A DNA stretch of 64,000 nucleotides from an uncultured Alphaproteobacteria bacterium (GTDB lineage Bacteria; Pseudomonadota; Alphaproteobacteria; Caulobacterales; Aquidulcibacteraceae): assembly GCA_902826335.1 (NCBI GenBank), contig CADEEL010000008.1, forward strand, positions 18,798 through 82,797, in the 5' to 3' direction. Each line of letters begins with the position of its first letter. Position 1 is the stretch's first letter. This document shows, piece after piece, positions 28,170-36,813 of this stretch. Under the pieces are notes generated by a model. That model was not told the DNA's origin and searched no databases. It saw nothing but the letters and a program-made list of their open reading frames with translations. The position numbers and the translations under genes were made by a program.

Positions 28170-28649
28170 CTACAGCAAGGGCGCTTCGCCGCGCTCCAGG
28201 GCCAACAGGAAGCGCTTTCGATCCAGCCCGCCGCCAAAGCCTGTCAGCGAACCATCCGCCCCGATCACACGGTGGCACGGAATAATGATGCAGATCGGGT
28301 TGGCCCCGTTCGCGGCGCCAACCGCGCGCACCGCCTTGGGGCCGCCGATCTTGCGGGCGAGTTCGCCATAGCTCGTCGTGCGTCCATGCGGGATGGACTG
28401 AAGGCCTTTCCACACCTTGCGCTGAAACTCGGTGCCGCGCGGCGCGACCGGCACGGTGAAGGTGCGCAAGGCGCCGGCGAAAAACGCCGCGAGCTCCTGG
28501 CGCGCCAAATCGAGAATGGGGTCACGCCCACGCGGCGCACCGGCCATGGCCGCAGGCGCCCGCCCATCGAAAAAGCAACCAATGAGCTTTCCCTCGTCGC
28601 TCACCAGCATCAGTGGGCCGACCGGGCTTTCTACAATTGCGCTGTTCAT
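28170..28649 (-). CDS. ogt: Methylated-DNA-protein cysteine methyltransferase
   Basis: A 159-aa suicide repair protein that removes methyl groups from O6-methylguanine. The active-site motif IIIPCHRVIGADGSLTGF and the helix RTTSYGELARKIGGPKAVRA are complete. The N-terminal part is the short ribonuclease-H-like domain of Ogt. The start at 28649 overlaps the stop of the upstream Ada/AlkA gene by 4 bp (ATGA), so the two repair proteins are translationally coupled. Confidence 0.94.
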   Translation of the reverse strand: MNSAIVESPVGPLMLVSDEGKLIGCFFDGRAPAAMAGAPRGRDPILDLARQELAAFFAGALRTFTVPVAPRGTEFQRKVWKGLQSIPHGRTTSYGELARKIGGPKAVRAVGAANGANPICIIIPCHRVIGADGSLTGFGGGLDRKRFLLALERGEAPLL

Positions 28650-30085
28650 GCCGCCGCGCGTCCTTCCTTCAAAGCATGGCGCCGCCACAGGCGCGCCGCT
28701 GCATAGGCCCGCCAGGGCCGCCAACGTTCGTGCGCGCGCGTGAGGTCCCCGTCGAAGGCGGCGCGCAAGGCGCTGTCGCCCAGCGGAAAAGCATCGGGAT
28801 CGCCGAGCCCGCGCAAAGCCACATATTCAATCGTCCACGGGCCAATGCCGGGGATCGCCGCAAGGCCGGCGCGGCCAGCGGCAACGGCGCCGCGCGCCAA
28901 TTTCAAGTCGCCCACGGCAACCGCGTGCGCCACGCGCTGCAGGGTTTCCGCGCGCGCGCGCGGCAGGCCGAGCGCGGCGAGCGCTGCGATCGGCGCCTCG
29001 GCGATCCGCGCGGGTGATGGAAACAGGCGATCGAGCCCAGGCGCATCGGTTTCTATCGGCGCGCCGCAGTGTGCGACCAGCCTTGATGTTATGGTCGTCG
29101 CCGCTTTCACGGTCACCTGCTGGCCGATGATGGCGCGCACCGTCAGTTCGAATGGATCAAGCCCGCCCGGCAGACGCACAATCGGATCCGCGCGCACATC
29201 GGGCGCCAAGCCCGAATCGGCTGCGATAAAGGCGTTTATCGCCTCGATGTCCGCGTCGAGATCGAGCGCGCCGCGCATCGCCGCGATGATCGGGCGGAAG
29301 GCGGGAATGAGCCCGTCCGACAGCGTCAACACCGGCGCTTCGCCAGAAACGTCCAAACGCAGCCGGCCCACATGCGAGCCTACAGCAAAGGTCCGCGTCC
29401 ACATGAGAGGCGCGGGCGCGGCCTCCACGCGCGCCAGCCCGCGTAACGCAAGGTGGGCGAACACCGGCGCGCCGGCGAAGGCGCCGCGCGGCGCGAGCAC
29501 GAATGTTAATCCCGCATCCTTTGCCGGCCCTCTGCCGCGCACACGTGAGGGCGCCAGGCTGTAGCGCTCTCGGAACAACGCATTGAACCGCCTCACGCTT
29601 TGAAAGCCCGCCGCAAACGCAATCTGCGTCATCGTGAGATTGGTTTCCTTGAGCAATCGCTTCGCCGTCAGCAGGCGATGCGTCTGCGCGATCTCCACGG
29701 GCGCGGCGCCGAAGGTGCGAATCATCACCCGCCGTAAATGACGCCCCGTAACGCCCAGTTCTCGCGCCAGGGCCTCAAGCCCTTGTTCTTCAAGTGCGCC
29801 GGATTCGATGCGCTTGACTGCGTCATGCGCCAGGCGTTCGGCCGCGTCGATGGGCGCCGCGCCTGGCGCGCATTCGGGCCGGCACAGCAGGCACGGGCGA
29901 AACCCCGCTTTCTCGGCCGCGGCCGCCGATGAAAAAAAACGGCGGTTCTCGCGCTTCGGCGTTCGCGCCGGACACACACAGCGACAATAAATCCCCGTCG
30001 AAGTGACGCCGGTGAAGAAGAGGCCGTCGAAGCGGCGGTCCTTCGCCTCGGCGGCGGCATGGCAGGCTTCGGCGTCGAGGATCAT
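28646..30085 (-). CDS. Ada-type regulator fused to AlkA DNA-3-methyladenine glycosylase
   Basis: A 479-aa three-part protein. Residues 1-75 are the Ada metal-binding domain with GIYCRCVCPARTP and FRPCLLCRPE supplying the zinc cysteines, one of which accepts methyl from phosphotriesters. Residues about 80-190 are an AraC-type helix-turn-helix (ARELGVTGRHLRRVM, FQSVRRFNALFRE). The rest is an AlkA glycosylase with the helix-hairpin-helix IPGIGPWTIEYVALR and the catalytic Asp in FPLGDSALR. It probably both senses alkylation damage and excises alkylated bases. The start at 30085 gives MILDAEACHAAAE. Confidence 0.93.
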   Translation of the reverse strand: MILDAEACHAAAEAKDRRFDGLFFTGVTSTGIYCRCVCPARTPKRENRRFFSSAAAAEKAGFRPCLLCRPECAPGAAPIDAAERLAHDAVKRIESGALEEQGLEALARELGVTGRHLRRVMIRTFGAAPVEIAQTHRLLTAKRLLKETNLTMTQIAFAAGFQSVRRFNALFRERYSLAPSRVRGRGPAKDAGLTFVLAPRGAFAGAPVFAHLALRGLARVEAAPAPLMWTRTFAVGSHVGRLRLDVSGEAPVLTLSDGLIPAFRPIIAAMRGALDLDADIEAINAFIAADSGLAPDVRADPIVRLPGGLDPFELTVRAIIGQQVTVKAATTITSRLVAHCGAPIETDAPGLDRLFPSPARIAEAPIAALAALGLPRARAETLQRVAHAVAVGDLKLARGAVAAGRAGLAAIPGIGPWTIEYVALRGLGDPDAFPLGDSALRAAFDGDLTRAHERWRPWRAYAAARLWRRHALKEGRAAA

Positions 30086-30190
30086 GGCGTGTTTATGCCC
30101 CGCGTTTGGCCGCCCGTCTCGCCGAAATCGGACATGCGCATGAAGGCGCCGTTGACGCGGACGGCGCTTCCAGCCCACTGAAGCCGGTTT

Positions 30191-30661
30191 ATGGCTCTTA
30201 TGGATTCCTCGCCGTTCGCGGCGGCGCTGGCGCCCGTCGGCGCGCTGCTCGGCCTCGATCCGGGAGACAAGCGCATCGGCGTGGCCGTCAGCGATCCCAC
30301 ACGCCTCATCGCCTCCCCGGTGGGGACGATCGCGCGCACCAAGTTCGCGGCCGACGCCGCGGCGATCCTGAAGCTTTATGATGCGCGCAAATGCGTGGGG
30401 CTGGTCATCGGCTTGCCGCTCAACATGGCGGGCGGAGCGGGCCCTTCGGCGCAGGCCGCGCGCGCCTTCGCGCGCAACCTCTTGGCCGTGCGCGACACAC
30501 CAATTCTGTTGTGGGATGAGCGGCTCTCCACGGCGGCGGTGACGCGCACCTTGATCGAGGCAGACGCCTCGCGCGCGCGCCGCGCCGAAGTGATCGATAA
30601 ACTCGCAGCGGCCTACATGCTGCAAGGCGCGCTGGATTACTTTCGAGAGCGCCATGGGTGA
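30191..30661 (+). CDS. ruvX: Holliday junction resolvase RuvX (YqgF)
   Basis: A 156-aa RNase H-fold protein. [16 protein letters not shown] carries the first catalytic Asp, [13 protein letters not shown] the substrate loop, [10 protein letters not shown] the catalytic Glu, and [14 protein letters not shown] the last Asp. The family is implicated in processing of pre-16S rRNA ends and possibly in recombination. A second ATG three codons in is an alternative start. Its 3' end overlaps the transporter gene by 8 bp. Confidence 0.95.
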   Translation: MALMDSSPFAAALAPVGALLGLDPGDKRIGVAVSDPTRLIASPVGTIARTKFAADAAAILKLYDARKCVGLVIGLPLNMAGGAGPSAQAARAFARNLLAVRDTPILLWDERLSTAAVTRTLIEADASRARRAEVIDKLAAAYMLQGALDYFRERHG

Positions 30662-31568
30662 CGTTCTCTCCGCGCTCGCGCCCGTCTTCCTGCTGATCAT
30701 GATCGGCTGGGGCGCGCGGCGCGCGCGTTTCCTGCCGGAAGAGGCGTGGGCGGGCGTCAACCGCTTCGGCTATCTCGTGCTTTATCCAGCGTTTCTCTTC
30801 ACCACCATCGCCGGCGCCGATCTCGGCGCGGCGGACGCGTTCAGCTTTATCGGCGCCACGCTCTGCGGATTTGCGGCCGTCGGCCTCCTCGCGCTGATGA
30901 CGCGTTTTCTGTTTCGCGCCGACGGGCCGGCCTTCACCAGCGTGTTTCAAGGCGCGCTGCGCTGGAATGGATTTGCGCTCCTGGCGGCGGCGGATTCTCT
31001 TTACGGGCCAGGCGGCGCCGCGCGCATCGCGCTCGCGTTCGGGCCGCTTGTGCTTCTGATCAATCTCGCCAGCGTCGCCGTGCTGGCGCGCTGGGGCGCC
31101 GGCGGCGGGAGCGATGCGCGCGCCATACTTGGGCAAGTGATCGCCAACCCCATCATTCTGGCGTGCGCGGCGGGCCTTACGTTCAATCTCGCCGGGTTCG
31201 GCGATCTTGGCGTCGTCACGGGAACGCTCGAACTCATCGGGCAGGCGGCGATGCCAATTGCGTTGATCTGTGTCGGCGCTGGCCTCGATTTCGAACCGCT
31301 GCGCCGCGCGGGGCCGGAAGTCGCCGTCGCCAGCGCGCTGAAGCTCATCGCCGCGCCCGCCCTGCTCACCCTCTCAGCGCTTGTCTGGCGGCTCGATCCG
31401 TTGAACGCGGCGATCTCGATCGGCATCGGGTCCACCTCGACGGCGGCGGCAAGCTACACGCTGGCGCGCGAAATGGGCGGCGACGCGCGCTTGATGGCCG
31501 CCATCGTCACCGCCACGACTTTGCTCTCCTTCGTGACCATGCCGATCGTCATCGCTTTGAGCCGTTAA
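30654..31568 (+). CDS. AEC family transporter (auxin efflux carrier type)
   Basis: A 304-aa membrane protein with the AEC layout of two five-helix halves. The N-terminal half has [20 protein letters not shown] and the C-terminal half begins with the [20 protein letters not shown] motif, followed by [18 protein letters not shown]. The family exports organic anions such as malate or auxin; the substrate here is unknown. It is coupled to ruvX by an 8-bp overlap. Confidence 0.9.
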   Translation: MGDVLSALAPVFLLIMIGWGARRARFLPEEAWAGVNRFGYLVLYPAFLFTTIAGADLGAADAFSFIGATLCGFAAVGLLALMTRFLFRADGPAFTSVFQGALRWNGFALLAAADSLYGPGGAARIALAFGPLVLLINLASVAVLARWGAGGGSDARAILGQVIANPIILACAAGLTFNLAGFGDLGVVTGTLELIGQAAMPIALICVGAGLDFEPLRRAGPEVAVASALKLIAAPALLTLSALVWRLDPLNAAISIGIGSTSTAAASYTLAREMGGDARLMAAIVTATTLLSFVTMPIVIALSR

Positions 31569-31578
31569 TAGTCAGGCC

Positions 31579-31613
31579 AAAAAAAGCCGCGCCCCCATTT
31601 CTGGAGGCGCGGC
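31579..31613 (-). terminator. Intrinsic terminator
   Basis: On the minus strand a perfect 8-bp stem (GCCGCGCC/GGCGCGGC at 31586-31593 and 31606-31613) with a 12-nt loop is followed by seven T residues (the A-run at 31579-31585 on the plus strand). This fits rho-independent termination of the 79-aa gene at 31652-31891. It could also reduce read-through from the AEC gene on the other strand. Confidence 0.75.
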
Positions 31614-31651
31614 CGATGCGCACTCACCACTCGCGCATCAAGGTTCGATAT

Positions 31652-31891
31652 CTAAAGGTCGAAGAGGTCCGTCTGCCGCGCGGCGGGCGCGGCGAACGGC
31701 TCTGTCGGCGTGCTCGGGCCCAGGATTAGCGTGGGATCTTCGCCCGCGCGCGGGTCCTGCGACGGATCGACGGTGAGATCGGCGGGCTGCGCCATTTCAG
31801 CCACGGCGCCGCCCGGCCCAACGCCGGCCACGACCGCGGCGAGCGCCAGACCGATCGGCTTGAATGTCGATGCACCCGCGAACGTCCGCAT
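31652..31891 (-). CDS. Small secreted or membrane-anchored hypothetical protein
   Basis: A 79-aa ORF with a strong ribosome site (AAGGAG, 8 nt before the ATG) and a terminator just downstream, so it is a self-contained gene. The N-terminal part (about residues 8-32, ending GGAVAEMA) looks like a signal peptide, and the mature part is acidic and Pro-rich (DPSQDPRAGEDPTLILGP), ending TDLFDL. I do not recognise a family. It is divergent from pyrB. Confidence 0.65.
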   Translation of the reverse strand: MRTFAGASTFKPIGLALAAVVAGVGPGGAVAEMAQPADLTVDPSQDPRAGEDPTLILGPSTPTEPFAAPAARQTDLFDL

Positions 31892-31950
31892 GGGTCAGCT
31901 CCTTCCAGTCCAGTTTAGCCGCCGATTTCGACCTTGGTCTTAATCTTTGG

Positions 31951-31978
31951 TTCACCATAAGAACAAATCATGTACAAT
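31951..31978 (+). promoter_or_regulatory. Candidate promoter upstream of pyrB
   Basis: In an unusually AT-rich patch, TTCACC (31951-31956) and TACAAT (31973-31978) are spaced by 16 nt and point toward pyrB, whose ATG is 85 nt further on. The sequence TTAA-N7-TTCA at 31940-31954 overlaps the -35 element and is one base off the CtrA box. This is pattern matching only. Confidence 0.35.
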
Positions 31979-32063
31979 ACAGAGTCGGGGGCGACAACAA
32001 GGCGGTGGGAAAGATTCTTGGCGGCGCTTGCGGCGGTTTCGCCTTAGGCGTTAACAAGCGCGC

Positions 32064-33050
32064 ATGGCGGTTCGATCGGGACAAAGCGCGGCGCGACCTC
32101 CCGCGCCGCGATTCCCGCATCGCCATCTCCTGTCCGTGTCGGAGCTGACGCGCGCCGATGTCGCCAACCTCATGGCGCGCGCGGAAGCGTTCATTCCGCT
32201 GCTCGAACAGCGCGTGAAGAAGCTGGACACGCTGCGCGGACGCACGCTGATCAACCTGTTCTTCGAAGCGTCAACCCGAACGCAGAGTTCATTCGAGCTC
32301 GCCGGCAAGCGCATGGGCGCGGACGTGGTCAACATGTCAGTGCGCACGTCTTCCGTGTCGAAGGGTGAGACGCTGATCGACACGGCGGCGACGTTGAACG
32401 CCATGTGCCCCGATCTTCTGGTCATTCGGCACCCATCGTCCGGCGCCGCGCACTTGCTTGCGCGCAAGGTGAGCTGCTCGGTGATCAATGCCGGGGATGG
32501 CGGCCATGAGCACCCGACCCAGGCCCTGCTCGACGCCCTGACCATCCGCCGCGCGCGCGGCGAAATTGAAGGGCTCGAAATCGCGATCTGCGGAGATGTG
32601 CTGCATTCGCGCGTAGCGCGCTCGAACGTGCAATTGCTGACCATGCTCGGCGCGCACGTGCGCCTCATTGCGCCGCCGACGCTGATGCCGGCGGACGCCG
32701 AGCGCTGGGGCGCGAGCCTTTATCACGATATGAAACATGGGCTTGTCGGCGCGGACGTGGTGATGATGCTGCGCCTGCAATTGGAACGCATGCAGGGCGG
32801 CTTTATTCCAAGTGCGCGGGAATATTTCTGGTTCTATGGGCTGGACGAAGACAAATTGCGCCACGCCAAGCCAGGCGCGCTCGTCATGCATCCCGGGCCG
32901 ATGAATCGCGGCGTCGAAATCGACAGCGCCGTAGCGGACGATGCGACTGTCTCGCTGATCGAACGCCAGGTGCGCATGGGCGTGGCGATGCGGATGGGCG
33001 TTCTGGAAGCGCTCGCCGAGCACGGCGCCAATGAGCAGCCAGACCAATGA
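32064..33050 (+). CDS. pyrB: Aspartate carbamoyltransferase catalytic subunit
   Basis: A 328-aa enzyme that condenses aspartate and carbamoyl phosphate in pyrimidine synthesis. The carbamoyl-phosphate site [13 protein letters not shown] and the [22 protein letters not shown] and [12 protein letters not shown] motifs are intact. The length is that of the class that assembles with a dihydroorotase-like partner rather than PyrI, and such a partner gene follows at 33256. No strong Shine-Dalgarno sequence precedes the ATG. Confidence 0.97.
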   Translation: MAVRSGQSAARPPAPRFPHRHLLSVSELTRADVANLMARAEAFIPLLEQRVKKLDTLRGRTLINLFFEASTRTQSSFELAGKRMGADVVNMSVRTSSVSKGETLIDTAATLNAMCPDLLVIRHPSSGAAHLLARKVSCSVINAGDGGHEHPTQALLDALTIRRARGEIEGLEIAICGDVLHSRVARSNVQLLTMLGAHVRLIAPPTLMPADAERWGASLYHDMKHGLVGADVVMMLRLQLERMQGGFIPSAREYFWFYGLDEDKLRHAKPGALVMHPGPMNRGVEIDSAVADDATVSLIERQVRMGVAMRMGVLEALAEHGANEQPDQ

Positions 33051-33083
33051 GGCCCAATTCATCCCGCGCGAACGGAGCAAGCC

Positions 33084-33233
33084 ATGTGGATGTTTCTTCT
33101 ATGGTGGTGCGTGGACGATCATCTGGCCGCGGCGCTCAATGCGCCGAACCTCGGCCATTTGCCGCTCTGGGTGCCGCTGATCGTGGCCTTCGCATTCTCG
33201 ACAACGGTTTCGCTCTCGCGGCCGAACCGCTGA
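33084..33233 (+). CDS. 49-aa single-helix membrane protein between pyrB and pyrC
   Basis: The ORF starts MWMFLLWWCVDDHLAAALN, has one hydrophobic helix in the second half (about residues 27-42) and ends SLSRPNR. A GGAGC ribosome site lies 8 nt before the ATG. It fills the otherwise empty gap between pyrB and the dihydroorotase gene in the same direction. No family is recognised and no function is suggested. Its Trp-rich start and the good ribosome site argue that it is translated. Confidence 0.6.
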   Translation: MWMFLLWWCVDDHLAAALNAPNLGHLPLWVPLIVAFAFSTTVSLSRPNR

Positions 33234-33255
33234 CGGCGTTGGCAGGGCGCGCCCG

Positions 33256-34533
33256 ATGAAGCCCACGCTGATCACCAATGCGCGCCTGATCGATCCCGCG
33301 TCCGGCCGCGACGAGATGGGTTCAATCCTGTTCGACGCCGCTATTCTCGATATTGGTTCACGCATTACGGCGCCAAACGCCACGACAATCGACGCGCAAG
33401 GCGCCTGCGTGATGCCGGGGCTTATCGATCTGCGCGTCGTCGTCGGCGAACCGGGCGCGGAGCATAAAGAGACGTTCAAGAGCGCGGGGCGCGCGGCCGT
33501 CGCCGGGGGCGTAACCACGTTTGTCATGGCGCCGAACACGACGCCCGTGCTTGACGATGCGAGCCTTATAGATTTCGTGCTCCATCGCGCGCCTGAGCGC
33601 TCGCCCGCCCGCATCTTGCCCGCCGCGGCGCTGACGCGCGGCCTCGCCGGCGAAACCATGACGGAGATGGGCCTTCTCAAAGAGGCCGGCGCGGTCATGT
33701 TCTCGAATGGCGATACGCCGATCACGGACAGCCGCGTGTTGCGCCGCGCGCTCTCCTATTCCACTGCATTCGACGCGCTGGTGGCGCATCGGCCCGAAGA
33801 TTCATTCCTCGCGGCGGGCGGCGCCATGCACGAGGGCGAATTGGCCGCGCGCCTGGGCCTGCCGGGCATACCCGCCGCCGCCGAATTCATCGCCGCTGAA
33901 CGCGATCTGGCCCTCGCGGAACTCACCGGCGCGCGCCTGCTGCTCGATATGATTTCATCGGCGCGCACGCTCGAGCCGCTGGCGCGCGCAAAGGATCGCG
34001 GCGTCAAGGCGAGCGCCAGCGTCAGCGTGCACCACATCGCGCTCAACGAGCAGGATGTTGATGGCTACCGCACATTCGCGAAGCTTTCTCCGCCGCTGCG
34101 GACTGAATCCGATCGCACCGCCCTCGCCGACGCGATTTCAACCGGCCTCATCGACGTGATCGTCTCGGGCCATGATCCGCGCCCGGCCGAGGAAAAGCGC
34201 CTGCCATTCTCTGAGGCCGCATCGGGCGCCGCCGCTCTGGAAATGCTGCTGCCCGGCGCGCTGACGCTTCATCACAACGGCGTCGCCGCGCTCATCGATG
34301 TCATTCGCGCGATGACGCTCAATCCCGCCAACTTGTTGGGATTGCCGCACGGCCGCCTCGCCATGCGCGCGCCCGCTGATATCATTCTTGTCGATCTCGG
34401 CGCGCCATTCCGGGTGAGCGCGGCCAACCTCAAGTCCAAATCGAAGAACACGCCGTTCGATGAAAAACTCATGCAAGGCCGCGTGCTCCGTACGTTTGTC
34501 TCCGGCGCGTGCGTCTATGAGAACCAGGATTAG
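33256..34533 (+). CDS. pyrC: Dihydroorotase-like protein, probably non-catalytic
   Basis: A 425-aa amidohydrolase-fold protein of the dihydroorotase family that follows pyrB. The metal-binding HxH after the GLID motif is absent: the sequence reads MPGLIDLRVVVGEPGAEHK instead of a D-x-H-x-H. Of the later ligands a single His survives in SVSVHHIALNEQD, and the C-terminal Asp region reads SGHDPRP. Such degenerate homologues (PyrC' type) support assembly of aspartate carbamoyltransferase in other bacteria, with the real dihydroorotase elsewhere in the genome. The gene symbol describes family, not proven activity. Confidence 0.85.
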   Translation: MKPTLITNARLIDPASGRDEMGSILFDAAILDIGSRITAPNATTIDAQGACVMPGLIDLRVVVGEPGAEHKETFKSAGRAAVAGGVTTFVMAPNTTPVLDDASLIDFVLHRAPERSPARILPAAALTRGLAGETMTEMGLLKEAGAVMFSNGDTPITDSRVLRRALSYSTAFDALVAHRPEDSFLAAGGAMHEGELAARLGLPGIPAAAEFIAAERDLALAELTGARLLLDMISSARTLEPLARAKDRGVKASASVSVHHIALNEQDVDGYRTFAKLSPPLRTESDRTALADAISTGLIDVIVSGHDPRPAEEKRLPFSEAASGAAALEMLLPGALTLHHNGVAALIDVIRAMTLNPANLLGLPHGRLAMRAPADIILVDLGAPFRVSAANLKSKSKNTPFDEKLMQGRVLRTFVSGACVYENQD

Positions 34534-34541
34534 GAGGCGTC

Positions 34542-34850
34542 ATGCGGAACATCCTTCTCGTCAGCGCGGCGATTCTTCTTCTGGCCGCGTGCGCGACCAG
34601 CGCGCCCCCACCGCTGCCGCCAGACGGCCCAATCGTCTATTCCTGCGCGGATGGAACGCAGCTTCAGGTCGATTTCTCCGGCCAAGAGGCGCGCGTGGCG
34701 ATCGTCGGCGGGCGTTCGTTCGTGCTGCCAAATCGCGGCGACCCGACCGCGCCCTATTACACCAATGGCCGCTATGGCTTGCGTGGACGCGGCGCTGCGG
34801 CGACCTGGCAATCAGGCGCCGGTGCGCCGGTCGCGTGTCGCGGCGGCTAA
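34542..34850 (+). CDS. MliC-like lipoprotein (lysozyme-inhibitor fold)
   Basis: A 102-aa protein starting MRNILLVSAAILLLAACATS with the lipobox LAAC. The mature domain has the MliC pattern: IVYSCADGTQLQVDFSGQEA, then VLPN and YYTNGRYGLRGRGAAATW, with two cysteines placed to form the conserved disulfide. MliC proteins inhibit C-type lysozyme in the periplasm. The signature Ser and Lys cannot be judged without an alignment. It starts 8 bp after pyrC. Confidence 0.75.
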   Translation: MRNILLVSAAILLLAACATSAPPPLPPDGPIVYSCADGTQLQVDFSGQEARVAIVGGRSFVLPNRGDPTAPYYTNGRYGLRGRGAAATWQSGAGAPVACRGG

Positions 34851-34905
34851 AGCGGCGCCGACGATCGCACTCCCATTGCACGCCGCGCCCTGTTAAGGCT
34901 GGACC

Positions 34906-35499
34906 ATGGCGCTGAGTTACATTCTGGCCGCGCTGGGCGGCTACCTGCTTGGATCGATCCCGTTCGGCTTGCTGCTGACACGCGCTGCGGGTCTGGGCGA
35001 CATCCGCAGTGTGGGCTCCGGCAATATCGGCGCGACCAATGTGTTGCGAACCGGCCGGCGCGACATCGCGCTCGCAACGCTTCTGCTCGATGCCGGCAAG
35101 GCCGCCGCCGCCCTTCTCATCGCACGCCAACTCTGGGGCGCCGAGGCAGGGTTCATCGCCGGCGGTGCGGCCTTCATCGGCCATTGCTTTCCGATTTGGC
35201 TCGGATTCAAGGGCGGCAAAGGCGTTGCGACCTTCTTCGGCGTGCTGTTCGCTGGCCTGTGGCCCGTCGCCCTGATCGCGGGCGCGACATGGCTCATCAC
35301 CGTCGCGCTCTTCCGTATTTCCTCGCTTGGCGCCTTGGCCGCCGCTCTGTGTGCGCCGATCACCGCCTACCTGCTCAATTCTGGGTGGTGGGCGATTGGA
35401 TTTTGCGCCGTGATCGCCGCGCTCATCTATTGGCGGCACGGCCCAAACATCGCGCGACTGTTGAAGGGCGAAGAGCCGAAGATCGGCCAAAAGAAATGA
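34906..35499 (+). CDS. plsY: Glycerol-3-phosphate acyltransferase PlsY
   Basis: A 197-aa inner-membrane enzyme that transfers acyl from acyl phosphate to glycerol 3-phosphate, the first step of phospholipid synthesis. The signature motifs are present: GSIPFGLLL, the phosphate-binding SVGSGNIGATNVLRTG, and the active-site loop GHCFPIWLGFKGGKGVAT. The stop overlaps the dprA start as ATGA. Confidence 0.96.
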   Translation: MALSYILAALGGYLLGSIPFGLLLTRAAGLGDIRSVGSGNIGATNVLRTGRRDIALATLLLDAGKAAAALLIARQLWGAEAGFIAGGAAFIGHCFPIWLGFKGGKGVATFFGVLFAGLWPVALIAGATWLITVALFRISSLGALAAALCAPITAYLLNSGWWAIGFCAVIAALIYWRHGPNIARLLKGEEPKIGQKK

Positions 35500-36602
35500 A
35501 CCGGCCGCTGACGCGCGGCGAACTCATCGACTGGACGCGGCTGGCGCGCACGCCGCGGATCGGCCCGCTCACGTTTCAGCGGTTGATCGGCAGATTTGGA
35601 GCGCCCGCCGCCGCGCTTGAAGCGCTGCCGCGCCTCTCGCATGGCGCCTTCACGCCGCCGGACGCCGGACGAATCGAACGTGAGATGGAGGCGCTCGCCC
35701 GCCTCGGCGCGCGCCTCGTGGCGGCCTGTGAGCCTGATTATCCGACGCTGCTGCGCAGCGTTGATCCACCGCCGCCTGTCATCAGTCTACGCGGCGATAT
35801 TTCTCTGGCCGCCAAGCGGACGGTCGCGCTGGTCGGCGCGCGCGAAGCCTCGGGCGCGGGGCTGAAACTGGCGCAGACCATCGCCCACGATCTCGGCGCC
35901 ATGGGCTTTGTGGTGGTGTCCGGCCTCGCACGCGGCGTCGACGCGGCCGCTCACGCCGCCGCGCTCGAAACAGGTACGATCGCGGTGCTCGCCGGCGGGC
36001 TCGATCAACCCTATCCGCCGCAAAACCTTGATCTCCATACCCGCATCGTTGGGCGCGGCCTCGTCGTGTCCGAAGCGCCGCTGGGCGCCGTGGCGCGCGC
36101 GCGTGATTTTCCGCGACGCAACCACATCATCTCCGGCCTCTCCCTTGGTGTGGTGGTGATCGAGGCGGCGGTGCGCTCCGGCTCGCTGATCACCGCGCGC
36201 GCCGCCGCCGATCAGGGCCGGGAGGTTATGGCCGCGCCGGCCTCCCCGCTCGACCCGCGTGGACGCGGCGGCAATGCGCTCATCAAGAGCGGCGCGGCTT
36301 TGGTGGAAAGCGCGGAGGACATCGCCGCTCACCTGGGCGCCGCGCCACGCGCGTTTCGGGGCGCGCCGGCGCTGCCCCTGTTCGCAACTGACGCCGCCGC
36401 GCCGTTGGATGACCACAATATGGCGCGGCTGGCGCGCCTGCTGTCGCCGACGCCGATGCACATCAACGATCTGGCGCGGCTCGCCGAGATGAGCCTGCCG
36501 GCCACGGCCGCCGCGCTGTTTGAGCTTGAATTGGCTGGGCGAGCCGCCACGTTGCCGGGAGGCTACGCCGCCACAGGCGCCGCAGCCTATGCGCCGCCCT
36601 GA
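35496..36602 (+). CDS. dprA: DNA processing protein DprA
   Basis: A 368-aa protein that loads RecA on incoming single-stranded DNA during natural transformation. The N-terminal SAM-like region (ARTPRIGPLTFQRLIGRFG) is followed by the Rossmann DprA core with ALVGAREAS, VVSGLARGVDAAAH, FPRRNHIISGLS and AAPASPLDPRGRGGNALI. A winged-helix domain is at the C-terminus. The start at 35496 overlaps the plsY stop by 4 bp and gives the usual length. Its end overlaps the convergent small gene by 16 bp. Confidence 0.95.
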   Translation: MNRPLTRGELIDWTRLARTPRIGPLTFQRLIGRFGAPAAALEALPRLSHGAFTPPDAGRIEREMEALARLGARLVAACEPDYPTLLRSVDPPPPVISLRGDISLAAKRTVALVGAREASGAGLKLAQTIAHDLGAMGFVVVSGLARGVDAAAHAAALETGTIAVLAGGLDQPYPPQNLDLHTRIVGRGLVVSEAPLGAVARARDFPRRNHIISGLSLGVVVIEAAVRSGSLITARAAADQGREVMAAPASPLDPRGRGGNALIKSGAALVESAEDIAAHLGAAPRAFRGAPALPLFATDAAAPLDDHNMARLARLLSPTPMHINDLARLAEMSLPATAAALFELELAGRAATLPGGYAATGAAAYAPP

Positions 36603-36793
36603 CCGAGCCGTTCAAGCGCTGACACAGTCTTGCTCTGCACCTCATCCAGGGCCGCCACGATGTCCTCGAAGCCAGCGCCCCGCGCGATCGGGCGCATCTC
36701 CTGAACCAGCAGGTAGATGTACGAGGCTGCATCGAACGGCGTGATCGCCTGGCCGTCGCCTTCCTCAGCCTCGTGGGACCGCTTCACAACCAT
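36587..36793 (-). CDS. Small helical hypothetical protein
   Basis: A 68-aa ORF with a charged, helical composition (SHEAEEGDGQAITPFDAASY, EDIVAALDEVQSKTVSALER) and no membrane segment. Its codon use is like that of real genes in the window and it occupies the space between dprA and topA on the opposite strand. No clear ribosome site is seen before the ATG. The family is not recognised. It overlaps the dprA 3' end by 16 bp, tail to tail. Confidence 0.55.
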   Translation of the reverse strand: MVVKRSHEAEEGDGQAITPFDAASYIYLLVQEMRPIARGAGFEDIVAALDEVQSKTVSALERLGQGGA

Positions 36794-36813
36794 AGGTTAT
36801 TTTATTTGCATGT

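Noticed and set aside
28724-30760. Extension of the Ada/AlkA frame to an ATG at 30760
   Set aside because: The added 225 residues run antisense through ruvX and are not family-like; the ATG at 30085 gives a normal Ada N-terminus.
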